Assembly: GCA_028994555.1 (NCBI GenBank) | Contig: JARDVN010000001.1 | Coordinates: forward strand, 2,170,001-2,234,000 | Direction: 5' to 3' | Length of the DNA stretch: 64,000 nt | Origin: Citrobacter amalonaticus | GTDB taxonomy: Bacteria > Pseudomonadota > Gammaproteobacteria > Enterobacterales > Enterobacteriaceae | In this document: one piece after another, positions 20,015-30,368 of the stretch | Numbering within the stretch: the stretch's first letter is position 1 | Layout of the letters: every line of letters begins with the position of its first letter | The notes under the pieces: model-generated | The model's database searches: none | Told to the model about the DNA's origin: nothing | The model's input: the letters and a program-made list of their open reading frames with translations, nothing else | Position numbers and translations under genes: made by a program

Positions 20015-21568
20015 ATGCATTCCTCTGTTAATAAAAACGAAAGCCGAACGTTCTTCGGCCATCCTTATCCGCTGGGGTCACTGTTCTTCACGGAGATGTG
20101 GGAACGGTTTTCGTTTTACGGCATTCGTCCGTTACTGATTTTGTTCATGGCCGCGACCGTCTACGACGGTGGCATGGGACTGGCGCGTGAAAATGCGTCC
20201 GCGATTGTCGGTATTTTTGCCGGCAGCATGTATCTGGCGGCGCTGCCGGGCGGCTGGCTGGCGGATAACTGGCTCGGACAACAACGCGCGGTGTGGTACG
20301 GTTCGATCCTGATCGCGCTCGGCCATCTGTCGATTGCCCTGTCGGCCTGGATGGGCGACAACCTGTTCTTCATCGGTCTGATGTTTATCGTGCTGGGGTC
20401 GGGTCTGTTCAAAACCTGTATCTCAGTCATGGTGGGAACCCTCTATAAGAAAGGCGATGCCCGCCGTGACGGTGGTTTCTCGCTGTTCTACATGGGGATT
20501 AATATGGGGTCATTCATTGCCCCGTTGATCTCTGGCTGGTTGATCAAATCTCACGGCTGGCACTGGGGCTTTGGTATCGGTGGCATCGGGATGCTGGTCG
20601 CGCTGATCATCTTCCGCGTGTTTGCCGTTCCTTCTATGAAACGTTATGACCGCGAAGTGGGGCTCGATTCGACCTGGAACAGCCCGGTCGTCAAGAGAAA
20701 CGGCGTGGGGCGCTGGTTGCTGGCGCTGGCGGTCGGCGTTGCCATTATTGTGACGCTGATTGCCCAGGAAGTGATTGTTATTAACCCGGTTGCCGTTGCC
20801 AGCATGCTGGTTTACGTCATTGCCGCGTCTGTGGCGCTTTATTTTATCTACCTGTTCGCGTTTGCCGGACTGACCCGCAAGGAGCGCGCCAGACTGCTGG
20901 TCTGCTTTATTTTGCTGGTTTCAGCGGCCTTTTTCTGGTCTGCGTTTGAGCAGAAACCAACCTCGTTTAACCTGTTCGCGAACGACTATACCAACCGGAT
21001 GATCGGTGATTTTGAAATTCCTGCTGTCTGGTTCCAGTCAATCAATGCCCTGTTTATTATCCTGCTGGCACCGGTCTTTAGCTGGGCATGGCCGGCACTG
21101 GCGCGCCGAAATGTGCGTCCAGGCAGTATTACTAAATTCGTTATCGGTATCCTGTGCGCGGCGGCGGGCTTTGGCCTGATGATGATGGCGGCGCAGAATG
21201 TCCTGAACAACGGTGGAGCTGGCGTGTCGCCGTTCTGGCTGGTGGGCAGCATCCTGATGCTGACGCTGGGCGAGCTGTGTCTGAGCCCGATTGGTCTGGC
21301 TACCATGACGCTGTTAGCGCCAGAAAGAATGCGTGGCCAGATGATGGGCCTGTGGTTCTGCGCCAGCGCTTTGGGTAACCTGGCTGCGGGTCTGATTGGC
21401 GGGCACGTTAAGGCTGACCAACTCGATATGCTGCCTGACCTCTTCGCCCGTTGCTCCATTGCGCTGCTAATTTGTGCGGCAGTTCTGATTGTGCTTATTG
21501 TGCCGGTGCGTCGGATGCTGGAAAACGCGCAGGTTAAAACAGAACCAAAACCGGCGGAAAATAGCTGA
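20015..21568 (+). CDS. POT/PTR-family proton-dependent oligopeptide transporter
   Basis: 517-residue inner-membrane protein with about 14 hydrophobic segments. The POT proton-coupling motif ExxER appears as FTEMWERFSFYG (residues 26-37). The PTR signature region FKTCISVMVGTLYKKGDARRDGGFSLFYMGINMGS and the conserved SAFFWSAFEQ are present. It imports di- or tripeptides with protons. It resembles DtpA/DtpB but I cannot assign an orthologue. GGGAG precedes the ATG. Single-gene unit with terminator at 21591. Confidence 0.9.
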   Translation: MHSSVNKNESRTFFGHPYPLGSLFFTEMWERFSFYGIRPLLILFMAATVYDGGMGLARENASAIVGIFAGSMYLAALPGGWLADNWLGQQRAVWYGSILIALGHLSIALSAWMGDNLFFIGLMFIVLGSGLFKTCISVMVGTLYKKGDARRDGGFSLFYMGINMGSFIAPLISGWLIKSHGWHWGFGIGGIGMLVALIIFRVFAVPSMKRYDREVGLDSTWNSPVVKRNGVGRWLLALAVGVAIIVTLIAQEVIVINPVAVASMLVYVIAASVALYFIYLFAFAGLTRKERARLLVCFILLVSAAFFWSAFEQKPTSFNLFANDYTNRMIGDFEIPAVWFQSINALFIILLAPVFSWAWPALARRNVRPGSITKFVIGILCAAAGFGLMMMAAQNVLNNGGAGVSPFWLVGSILMLTLGELCLSPIGLATMTLLAPERMRGQMMGLWFCASALGNLAAGLIGGHVKADQLDMLPDLFARCSIALLICAAVLIVLIVPVRRMLENAQVKTEPKPAENS

Positions 21569-21590
21569 TCGATAATAAATATTCACTGAT

Positions 21591-21623
21591 AAAACCGGTG
21601 CCTGATACACCGGTTTTATTTTT
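21591..21623 (+). terminator. intrinsic terminator after the POT transporter
   Basis: AAAACCGGTG pairs with CACCGGTTTT around a 7-base loop, then T-rich. The following 21625-22156 is AT-rich leader DNA with no recognised gene; it presumably holds the promoter of the autotransporter. Confidence 0.85.
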
Positions 21624-22156
21624 TCTCGCCCGGTAAAATCTTTATTCTGACGAACAGGCGCCCGCCTTATAATCGTTAATGCTATTCCCACCAGAACATC
21701 TATTCAGGCTCAAAACGTCGGCCTGTTATCACTGTGTTACAGGAAATGACCGACGAAATACCGTCTCACTCCCTCACAAAATGATGTTTCACAAGATCCC
21801 TTATATCTGGCAAATGAGGAAAGATCTTAAGTAGAGATAAATTATTCTTAAACACCTCATTTCTGAATGGCACTTAATGAAATAATGTGCTGTATATAAT
21901 GTTATTTAAGGAGTTATATCCTTTGATGAGGTGGTTTTTAAGACGGTTGAATTGTCCTCATTGCTAAGATCATTTCATTTGTTCTCACGCCTGATATCTG
22001 GAGAATATTGCCTAAATACCGCAATGAGACTCAGGGCGTTTGGGGCGGAAGGACATACGTTACATTGCCGCGACTTTTACATAAAACATACACAAATACA
22101 CTGCATTTAAACATGCGATGTATAGCGTGCTATTATTTCGATACCGTGGAATTGAT

Positions 22157-25109
22157 ATGAAGAGAAAAGAATTTAAATTAACAACTATGGCGTTGTTAAT
22201 CAGTAGTCTGTTAATGGCAAATAATGCCGGTGCAGACATTCATGATGTAGATGGTATTATTAGCGGAAGCGGAATTATCGCTGAAAATCAGGAATATAAA
22301 ATCATCAGCACCGCAGGGGAAAACAATACGATCTCTGTGGCGAATAATGGCGGAGTGACCATTACCAACCCGGGTGGCACGCCGACTGTCTCGGGTGGGG
22401 GCGAATTTGAAAACGGCGACTTTTTAATTTCCAACGGGACAGTGATTGTCGCCAATAGCGGAACCATTGATTTAGGTTCAGGGACTACTGTGAATCATAT
22501 CATCGGCGATGTCATTCCTGGCACCGTCGAGGGGCGACCAGACATTCCGTTGGATGCCGATTATCAGTTTATGTACGCGGTGGGTATCGTGCAGGTTGGT
22601 GGCGACAGTGCTGCCTATCTCGCGCAAAAAGGCGCGATCGTTGCCGATAATTTGACGGTAAATATGAGTCAAACGCGTGATGGCAAAGATATTGCCGGCA
22701 TTCTGGGCAATAAATACAATGGCGTCTTTACCTTAACCGGCACCACTACGGTTAATTCGGCAGTGACCGGGGCGGATGGTAAGAATTTCGCAATCTATGC
22801 GAAGGCGGGATCGAAAATCAACGCTGAAAATTTGATCGTCAATAGTAAGGGGACGTTCTACGCCGTTGGCCTCGATTCGGAATCTGCGGTGGATGCCAAC
22901 CGTTCACTGATTCGTTATAAAAATGCCACGATTACATCCGTCGCCGATCAGTATGCGGACGGTATCAGTTCCAACGGGGCTGACGTTGAAGCGTTGGGTG
23001 ACACCTCTATTGATGTCACCGTAAACGATGCGAATGGTGTGATTTCCGGGATCTGGGTTTCAGATGGTCTCACCGGCGTTGATCTGGATGCGCATGTGAC
23101 CATGGCAGGGACGACGAGCCTGCTGCTGAAGTCGGGCGCGGAGAGTACCATTCTCAGTGGTGTCGAGTCTGTGGGAGCTTCGCAGTTTACCAGTAACGAC
23201 CTGAATATCACGCTGGATACTCAGGGACATCAGCAAACAATCGGTACCGGCATTCGGGCCAGTAAAGAAGATGCACTCATTGCGGGTAAAATCGACATTA
23301 ATGGTCGTCTGAACATTGATGTTGTCGATACTTCCCGCAGCGGGAGCTGGAACTACGTCCGTGCGGACAAGGGCGGTGAAATCACGCTGAACGGTGGGGT
23401 ACAGATGGGGGTTAACTACAATGACCCGGACGCCACCGCCATTCTGGCTGAAAACGCCGACTCTCGCGTGACGATTAACCCGCAGCAAATCCAGGTTGTC
23501 GGGACGATTGAAGCTCTGGATTCCGCGGTGGTTGATGTTAGTGCAATAAACCAGTCGCGTTTCGTCGGCGGGATGGTCACCAGCGGCAATGCGGTGAATA
23601 ACCTGTCGCTGGCCGATGGCTCAGCCTGGAACATGACTAAAAGTTCTCAGCTCACCAACCTGACGCTGAATGACTCCACGCTGACCTTTATGCCAGCCAG
23701 TACGAAGATCCTGAAACTGGCACGTGATGCCACGAGTTTCAAAACCCTGACGGTGGATGGTGATTACGCCGGTGCTAACGGTAACCTCGTGATGAACACC
23801 CAACTGGGTGACGACGCGTCGCCAACTGACCGGATGATCGTTGCGGGCAACACTTCCGGCACCACGAACGTTAAAGTACTGAACGCCGGTGGCGCAGGTG
23901 GACTGACGACGGCTGGTATCGAACTGATTAGCGTCGCTGGCAATTCTGACGGTGAGTTTAAACAGAATGGCCGTGTCGTGGCGGGTGCGTATGACTACAC
24001 TCTGCATCGCGGTGAAGGCGAGAACAACAAAAACTGGTATTTGAGCAGCGCTCTGTCTCCGGTTACCCCAGTGGATCCTGTGAATCCCGCCGATCCCACC
24101 GATCCGCAGCAGCCAACCCCGACGCCGCGCGAACATGCGGTACGTCCGGAAGCCGGTCTGTACGGCATGAACCTGCAGGCGGCGAACACGATGTTTAACA
24201 CCCGCTTGCAGGATCGTCTGGGGGGAAACGCATTACGTCAATGCGCTGACCGGCGAAGAGGCGGTTACCAGCCTGTGGTTGCGTAACGTTGGCGGGCATA
24301 CCCGTCAGAAAGACAGCAGCGGCCAACTGGATATGCAGGCAAATCGTTATGTAATGCAACTGGGCGGCGATATCGCGCAGTGGTCTTCGGACAATACCGA
24401 TCGCTATCATCTGGGGCTGATGGCAGGCTATGCTAACCAGAAGAGCCGTGCCGAGAACCAGCGTAATGGCAACCGTGCTGACAGCCGCGTTAACGGTTAC
24501 AGCGTCGGTGTGTATGGCACCTGGCTGCAAAACAACGCCACGTACGAAGGGGCTTACGTTGATACCTGGGCGCAGTACAGCTGGTTTGATAACACCGTTT
24601 CTGGTCGTGGTGTCGAATCAGAAGAGTATGATTCCAAAGGCTTCACCGCGTCTGTTGAATCCGGTTATACCTGGAAACTGGCGGAGCTGAGTGAGCGTAA
24701 CACGCTGTATATTCAGCCCAAGGCCCAGGTGACCTGGATGGGCGTGAAGGCGGATGAGCACAAAGAAGTTAATGGTACTCGCGTCGAAGGTAACGGCGAT
24801 GGCAACATCCAGACTCGCGTCGGCGTGCGTCTGTTCGGCAAGGGCCACAACAAACTGGACGACGGCAAAGGCCGCACCTTCCAGCCGTTTGTGGAAGCCA
24901 ACTGGATCCACAACAGCAAAGACTTTGGCGTCTCAATGAATGGTGAAAACGTGAATCTGAAGGGCGCCCGCAATATTGGCGAACTGAAAGCCGGTGTTGA
25001 AGGACAGTTGACGAAAAACGTCGCCCTCTGGGGTAACGTCGCCCAGCAGGTTGGCAACAACGGCTACAGCGACACTTCAGCGATGATCGGTATTAAAGCG
25101 TCGTTCTGA
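22157..25109 (+). pseudogene. autotransporter (type Va) adhesin-like protein 1, frameshifted
   Basis: 983 residues when repaired. Signal peptide MKRKEFKLTTMALLISSLLM with cleavage after NAGA; a passenger of beta-helix repeats rich in T, N, G and V with few cysteines; a proline-rich linker (PVDPVNPADPTDPQQPTPTP); and a 12-strand barrel domain of ~275 residues ending AMIGIKASF with the C-terminal phenylalanine needed for outer-membrane insertion. Removing one base from G6 at 24220-24225 joins RLGETHYVNALTGEE and the barrel. As read, the passenger would have no barrel and could not reach the surface. It is paralogous to the autotransporter at 26619, which points the other way. Confidence 0.9.
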
Positions 25110-25113
25110 TGAC

Positions 25114-25146
25114 AACCCCCCCGGTGGCGCAATGCGACCGGGGGGA
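25114..25146. terminator. GC-rich hairpin after autotransporter 1
   Basis: CCCCCCCGGT pairs with ACCGGGGGG around a ~11-base loop five bases after the autotransporter stop. There is no T tract, so it is either a weak terminator or an mRNA 3'-end stabiliser. Confidence 0.5.
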
Positions 25147-25174
25147 ATTCCCGCTGATGCCGGGGCTTCGGGGA

Positions 25175-25685
25175 TTATCGTGCAAAACCATTATTGATAC
25201 AGATTTGCCCGCTGGTACGCAGGGTAAAGGCGATCTTCCCGGGATAGTTACTGTAATAATTATGCTCTTCTTCCAGTCCTTTTTCCTGCGCCAGTTTTAC
25301 CGTCTCCAGTGAACAGGTACGGTATATCAAATCTTTTTCCATTAGCTTCTGTTTTTCGAGTTGTTGTGCGGGGGGGAAGCGCTAACCATTTCTTTGAAAG
25401 TGAATAATCAAAGACCACGCGCTGCCCCCTGGCCTGAATGTTTTGCGCTGTAATGTAATCATCAATTTTCACACTGGACTGGCCGCGCATTTTTTTCTGT
25501 TCTTCTGCTGCCGCATATTTTGCCAGCGCGGCACTGTCCATTCCGGCGATTTTTTCCTTATAGACTGCCACATAGTCTGCTGACTGCTGGTAGTGGTTGC
25601 TGTAGGCCTTGCGCATATCGTTGTCGCTCATCGTACAGCCGGCGAGAATAAATGGTAATAAAAGGAGTGGTTTATTTTTTAACAT
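25175..25685 (-). pseudogene. uncharacterised lipoprotein, frameshifted
   Basis: 169 residues when repaired. Lipoprotein signal with lipobox LAGC at residues 14-17 (FILAGCTMSDND). The mature part is mostly helical and charged (VYKEKIAGMDSAALAKYAAAEEQKK). Removing one base from G7 at 25370-25376 continues ALPPAQQLEKQKLMEK... to a stop at 25175, ending CINNGFAR. I do not recognise the family. It lies between the convergent autotransporter 1 and the yahN gene. Confidence 0.65.
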
Positions 25686-25819
25686 CAGATTGTTCCCATT
25701 CTGCCATTATTATGAATAATTAAACTGTCTCTCTCTGTGTTGAATTTATTTAAAAGAGAGTGCTTAATTTTTCGGGTAATAATGTTTTACAGCAAAGAGA
25801 ATGGCTGGGGCAAATACTG

Positions 25820-25850
25820 CCCCCCTGAAACTACTTTATTTCAGGGGGGA
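25820..25850 (-). terminator. hairpin terminator after yahN
   Basis: CCCCCCTGAAA pairs with TTTCAGGGGGG around an 8-base loop just beyond the yahN stop. There is no clear T run. Confidence 0.6.
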
Positions 25851-25855
25851 GGAAT

Positions 25856-26497
25856 TTAGCGATGGGTAATGCCTTCGTAGATTAACCGTAACGCCAGCAG
25901 GCCAATTATCGCGCCGATGATGCGACTGGCGACGCGCTGTATTCTGCCGTAGGCCCGACGCACCGCGGGCAACGAAAAAGCCTGACTCAGAAAGACGCGC
26001 CAGATAACCGAAGAGAGTACAATCCCGGCCCAGGCCATCATCCTTGCCCATGTCGGCGTATCCACGCTCAGCGTGACGGAGAAAATACTGATAAAAAACA
26101 GGACGGTTTGCGGATTCGACAGATCGGTCAGTAAGCCGCGACGAAAGAACACCGTCCACGGCGCGCTAACGGGCTGCTGAAGCGCCGGCATCTGTGGGGT
26201 GGCCTGGTGACGAATGCTGTTCCACGCAAACCACAGCAGATACGCGCCACCACCAATTTTTATCAGCGAAAATACCGCCTCACACTGGGTGATAAGCGTC
26301 GCCATGCCGAACAATCCCAGACCGGAATAGATAGCGTCACCCAGTGCGACACCCAGGCCCGTTAATACTCCAGCGCGTCGTCCGGAGGCCAGACTGGTTT
26401 GCACCACCACAAACAGGTTGGCGCCGGGGTTGAAGAAGGTTAAGACGAACAGGCTGACGGTGAGGAATACCGCGTGAAGAGGGTCCATAAACCACAT
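25856..26497 (-). CDS. yahN: YahN, LysE/RhtB-family amino-acid exporter
   Basis: 213 residues with ~6 membrane helices. The family core GANLFVVVQTSLASGRRAG, GLGVALGDAIYSGLGLFG and SNPQTVLFFISIF matches E. coli YahN closely. Members export amino acids such as threonine or homoserine lactone; YahN substrate is not firmly known. In E. coli yahN is next to yahO; here autotransporter 2 (26619-29187) separates the two, so that gene is an insertion relative to E. coli. The start could be M1 or the second methionine MDPLH. Confidence 0.9.
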   Translation of the reverse strand: MWFMDPLHAVFLTVSLFVLTFFNPGANLFVVVQTSLASGRRAGVLTGLGVALGDAIYSGLGLFGMATLITQCEAVFSLIKIGGGAYLLWFAWNSIRHQATPQMPALQQPVSAPWTVFFRRGLLTDLSNPQTVLFFISIFSVTLSVDTPTWARMMAWAGIVLSSVIWRVFLSQAFSLPAVRRAYGRIQRVASRIIGAIIGLLALRLIYEGITHR

Positions 26498-26589
26498 TTC
26501 CCTGAGCTGGATAACGTCACTCCATCTTATTTCTCATAAAATCGGAGGGATGCGAATGGGATCACAAAGGGAGTGCAGGGAGAAGAATA

Positions 26590-26611
26590 CCACCCGTGTT
26601 GCCACGGGTGG
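26590..26611 (-). terminator. terminator after autotransporter 2
   Basis: CCACCCGTG, 4-base loop, CACGGGTGG: a perfect 9-bp stem just after the autotransporter stop on the minus strand. Confidence 0.75.
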
Positions 26612-26618
26612 TGGAAGG

Positions 26619-29187
26619 TCAGAAGCTGTATTTCAGCCCTAACATACCTTGCGTATCGCTGTAGCCGTTATCACCAACCTGTTGCGCGACGTTACCCCAT
26701 AGGGTGACGTTTTTCGTCAACGGGCCTTCAACACCGGCTTTCAGTTCGCCAATATTGCGGCTGCCTTTCACGTCGTTGTTAATGTCATCCATCTGCACGC
26801 TGTAATTCTGCGTGTTGTGGATCCAGTTGACTTCCACAAACGGCTGGAAGGTGCGGCCTTTCCCGTCATCCATGGCGTTATGCCCCTGCAGGTAGGCCTT
26901 CACGCCAAGACGCGTTTGCAGGTTACCGTCGGTTTTATCGACCACCCGGGTGCCGTTTTTCTCAACGTGCGTATCGGCCTGCACGTCCATCCAGGTCACC
27001 TGCGCTTTAGGCTGAATATACAGCGCGTTGCGCTCGCTGAATTCGGCCAGTTTCCAGGTGTAGCCCGTTTCAACAGAAGCGGTGATGCCGTCTGAGTCAT
27101 ATTTCTCAGATGCCAGTCCCTGGCCTGACACGGTGTTGTCAAACCAGTTGTAGAGTACCCAGCCATCGACGTAAGCTCCGGTTTTATCGGCGTCGTTGGC
27201 ATACCAGGTACCGTACAGACCAGCGCTGTAGCCGCTGATTTCCCCGCGTGAGCTGTATCCGGTCAGGCTGGAGTGGCTGCGGCTCTTGCTGTTGGCGTAA
27301 CCGGCCATCAGACCCAGATGCCAGCGATCCAGACCGTCAGTGCTCCACTGGGCGAGGTCGCCGCCCAGTTGCATCACGTAGCGGTTGCTCTGGGTACTGA
27401 TCTGCCCGGAACCATCCTTGAAGCGGTTATGTCCGCCGATATGGCGCATCCACAGGCTGGTAACTTTCTGTTCGCCGGTTAACGCATCGGTGTACTGGGT
27501 TTCGCCCAGACGATCGTGCAGACGGGTAGTGAACAGCGTGTTGGCCGCAAGGGTGTTCGCCAGATAACTGCCGGTTTCCGGGCGATACTGATGTTCACCT
27601 TCCGGTGTCGGAGGGACAGGAATCACGGGCTCTTTCGGCTCAACCGGTGGGGTCGGCTGAACCGGCCCAGGCAGGGCCACGCTGGTCAGCGACCAGTTCT
27701 GGTTATCTCGTTTCACAATGTTGTAGTCATAGGCACCCGCGACGATACGACCTTCTTTGACAAAGGTCCCGCCAGAGACGCCTTCAACGTCAACTATGCG
27801 GATGCCTTCAATCGTCGCGGCTCCGTTACCGCCCGCGTTACTGACGCTGACGCGCGTGGTGCCGTGAGTATCCCCTTTCACTATCAGCTTATCTGTCGCC
27901 GAAAGGTCATCACCCAGTACGGTACGCAAGGCCAACAGACCGTTGTTGCCGGTATAATCGCCATTGATGGTTAACGTGGTTGGGGTAAAGGCGGCTTTCA
28001 CCCGCGACGGAGAAGAGAGTATCGCCGCGCCTGCCAGTTCCAGCGAGTTCAGGGTTTGTGAATAGCCGTTAAGATCCAGTTGTGCACCGCTGTCCACATG
28101 ATAATCCGATCTTGCACTTAGGGTATTTTCTGCTCCAGCGCGCAGCGTGCCGTTCGCAACGTGGGTGGGGCCAAGGTAGGTGTTGGCCCCGGTTAGCGTG
28201 GTTGTCCCCGAGCCGACATGGTTCACTTCACCCGCGCCGGTGATTTTGGCCGAGAGCACGAAGTCGTCGCTGTTGTGGTTAAAATTGAGTTCAGCGGTGT
28301 TCAGACCGCTGGCGTTGCCAAGATAAATCCACGGTAGATCCAGCGTCCCCGCGGCCTGTTGTGCTTCTCCCTTTGCGCCGCCAATATTCAGGATGCCGGT
28401 ACTGCCTTCTCCCACTGCCAGCCAGATTAAGTTACCCGAGCGGACCGTTGCACCGTTGCTGACGGTGAGGATCCCGGTGGCGTCATTGGGCGTTGTTGCG
28501 AACCCCCCCGAGGTAAATACCTTCCGTCACATCCAGCAGTGAGTTTTCACCGTCCACGAGTGTGACACCGTAGCCATTACGACTGGTGTTACTTGTGTTG
28601 CCGACGTAGCCGATGTTCATATGCTCGCTTAAGGAGAGAGTGCCTCCGCGGGTAATGTTCAGGTTGCCGCGCCCCTGATCGCCGACCACGCTCCAGACGG
28701 ATGAGATGGACGAATTAGCCCCATCGATGGTGACTGTCCCTTGGGCATTGGCGGCATATTCGCCAATGCGTAGTTCATCAATACCGCTAATTTTACTGCC
28801 GTTACTGACCCGCAGTGTTCCTGAGCCATCATGAGTTCCGAGCACCAGATTCAGATTACCCAGTGTCCAGGTTGCGCCATTTGTCATCGTCACGCTGCCG
28901 TTCGCGCCGTTCCCTATCATACCGGCGGCGGTGGCGATATCCCGGCCATCGATCAGCAGTGAGCCGTCGGAGTTCTCACCCACCCAGAGACTGCGGAAGT
29001 TATCCCATGCCGGGTCGGTATTTTCCGTTGTGGAAAGCGTAATACTTTGGCCATTATTAATGATAATAGTATCGTCCACTGTCGCTGGTGGTGAAATTGT
29101 ATTATTGGCGGTTGCCGTGGACGTTAAGGCAATCGAAATTGCCATGGCTAATAGGGATTCAGGGAAATGCAGCGCATTTATTTTCAT
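26619..29187 (-). pseudogene. autotransporter (type Va) adhesin-like protein 2, frameshifted
   Basis: 855 residues when repaired. Starts MKINALHFPESLLAMAISIALT with cleavage near STATA|N; an AIDA-like passenger of beta-helix repeats (INNGQSITLS, TVDGANSS-type units); an autochaperone-like region (TLTINGDYTGNNGLLAL); a proline linker (GPVQPTPPVEPKEPVIPVPP); and a barrel ending GLKYSF. Removing one base from C7 at 28503-28509 joins the first 230 residues to the rest. The barrel is very similar to that of autotransporter 1 and clearly related to the one at 48324. Confidence 0.9.
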
Positions 29188-29823
29188 ATATTGACTCTTC
29201 CTTAAGATTTAACTATTGCTCCTGTGCATGGACAAGAAACCTCCATGCTGAATAGTCGGTTATTAATATATTTGCTTAGGGTAAGCAGGTACGGATTAAT
29301 TCTAATGGTATTTGTTGTGCGGGAAATAGCGTAATCGTTTTACGGCCGATTTGTATCAGGTATCGATAGGTTGAATCTATTAATGTTCATTAATGAGTGA
29401 AAATTGCTCGCACTGTTGCTAATCATTTGATTATTAATCTTTATTGGTTTTCTTTTTTTATCCAGGAATAATGCAAATTTAAAATCAAAAACAACAAGAT
29501 AGACTAAGTCTTCGATAAGCGAGGCTGAATGAATGTTACGGCTAAACGTTAATCTGGTAAGCTTGCTCATGTTTTTAATTAGGTGCGGATGTGCTTTTTT
29601 TTGAGATTTTTCAGGCTGAGAAAATATCTTTTTCTTGATGAACGTCAAATTTTAAAAGGGAAGTAATTTGCGGGTTTTCCTGACATTATTAAGATTATTA
29701 CCAATAATGTCTGGAGGGTTTTAATAATAATCTTAAGTGGTCTTATGCCAAACGGAGAATTTCATATTCTCACAGCGTTCATGCGTTATTAAAAAAAGAG
29801 GCGTTTACCGTCTGGATAGTGAT
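29188..29823. other. AT-rich leader without a supported gene
   Basis: Between autotransporter 2 and a small ORF. A 102-codon minus-strand frame (29340-29648) has no recognised features, no clear ribosome site and AT-driven composition, so it is not called. The segment probably contains the autotransporter promoter. Confidence 0.4.
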
Positions 29824-29958
29824 ATGAAAAAAATAACGCAATTTTACTGTAGAACGCATAAAGAAGTACTGAGCAGGCTGAAACCACAAAAGCAACATAT
29901 CCTTGAAGGGGCTCTGGATTTTTTTATGGAAGCTGAACTAGTTATTAATCATCCCTGA
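29824..29958 (+). CDS. possible 44-residue protein upstream of yahO
   Basis: Frame MKKITQFYCRTHKEVLSRLK... ending MEAELVINHP. Protein-like composition with basic N-terminus and acidic C-terminus, but only a weak GGA-type ribosome site. No family recognised. It ends 57 bases before yahO on the same strand. Confidence 0.3.
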   Translation: MKKITQFYCRTHKEVLSRLKPQKQHILEGALDFFMEAELVINHP

Positions 29959-30015
29959 ACAGCGGCCTGCATTCAGGAGTGATGATAGCGTCATAACATA
30001 ACCTGGAGCTTTACT

Positions 30016-30291
30016 ATGAAAACTGGATATAAAGTGTTGATTGGTGCATTGGCTTTTGTGGCGACAAACGCGTTTGCAGCGGAACTGTTAACAAAAGCTG
30101 AGTTTGAGAAGGTGGAGTCGCAGTACACCCTGATTGGTAATATCAATACCAGCAATGAAACGTCCACTCAGGATGCGAAGGAAGATCTGCTCAAAAAAGC
30201 GGAAGAAAAAGGGGCTGATGTGGTCGTGCTGACTTCTGGTCAAACCGACAACAAAATTCATGGTACAGCCAATATTTACAAGAAAAAATAA
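30016..30291 (+). CDS. yahO: YahO, DUF1471/YhcN-family periplasmic protein
   Basis: 91 residues: signal peptide with cleavage at [16 protein letters not shown], then a BhsA/YhcN-like domain ([26 protein letters not shown] end). Nearly the E. coli YahO sequence. Members are small periplasmic stress- or biofilm-related proteins; exact role unknown. Ribosome site GGAG upstream. As in E. coli it precedes prpR, which reads towards it. Confidence 0.9.
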   Translation: MKTGYKVLIGALAFVATNAFAAELLTKAEFEKVESQYTLIGNINTSNETSTQDAKEDLLKKAEEKGADVVVLTSGQTDNKIHGTANIYKKK

Positions 30292-30302
30292 TTCGTAAGC
30301 GT

Positions 30303-30365
30303 GCCGGATGGTACTGGTCTGTAAGGGTTGTCAGCCCGATAAAACGCCACGCGTCACCATCCGGC
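30303..30365. repeat. REP/BIME element between yahO and prpR
   Basis: Inverted GCCGGATGG and CCATCCGGC arms enclosing a GC-rich spacer; typical enterobacterial repetitive extragenic palindrome between convergent genes. Confidence 0.8.
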
Positions 30366-30368
30366 AAT

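Noticed and set aside
29340..29648. 102-codon minus-strand ORF in the autotransporter leader
   Set aside because: AT-rich composition, no family features and no clear ribosome site.
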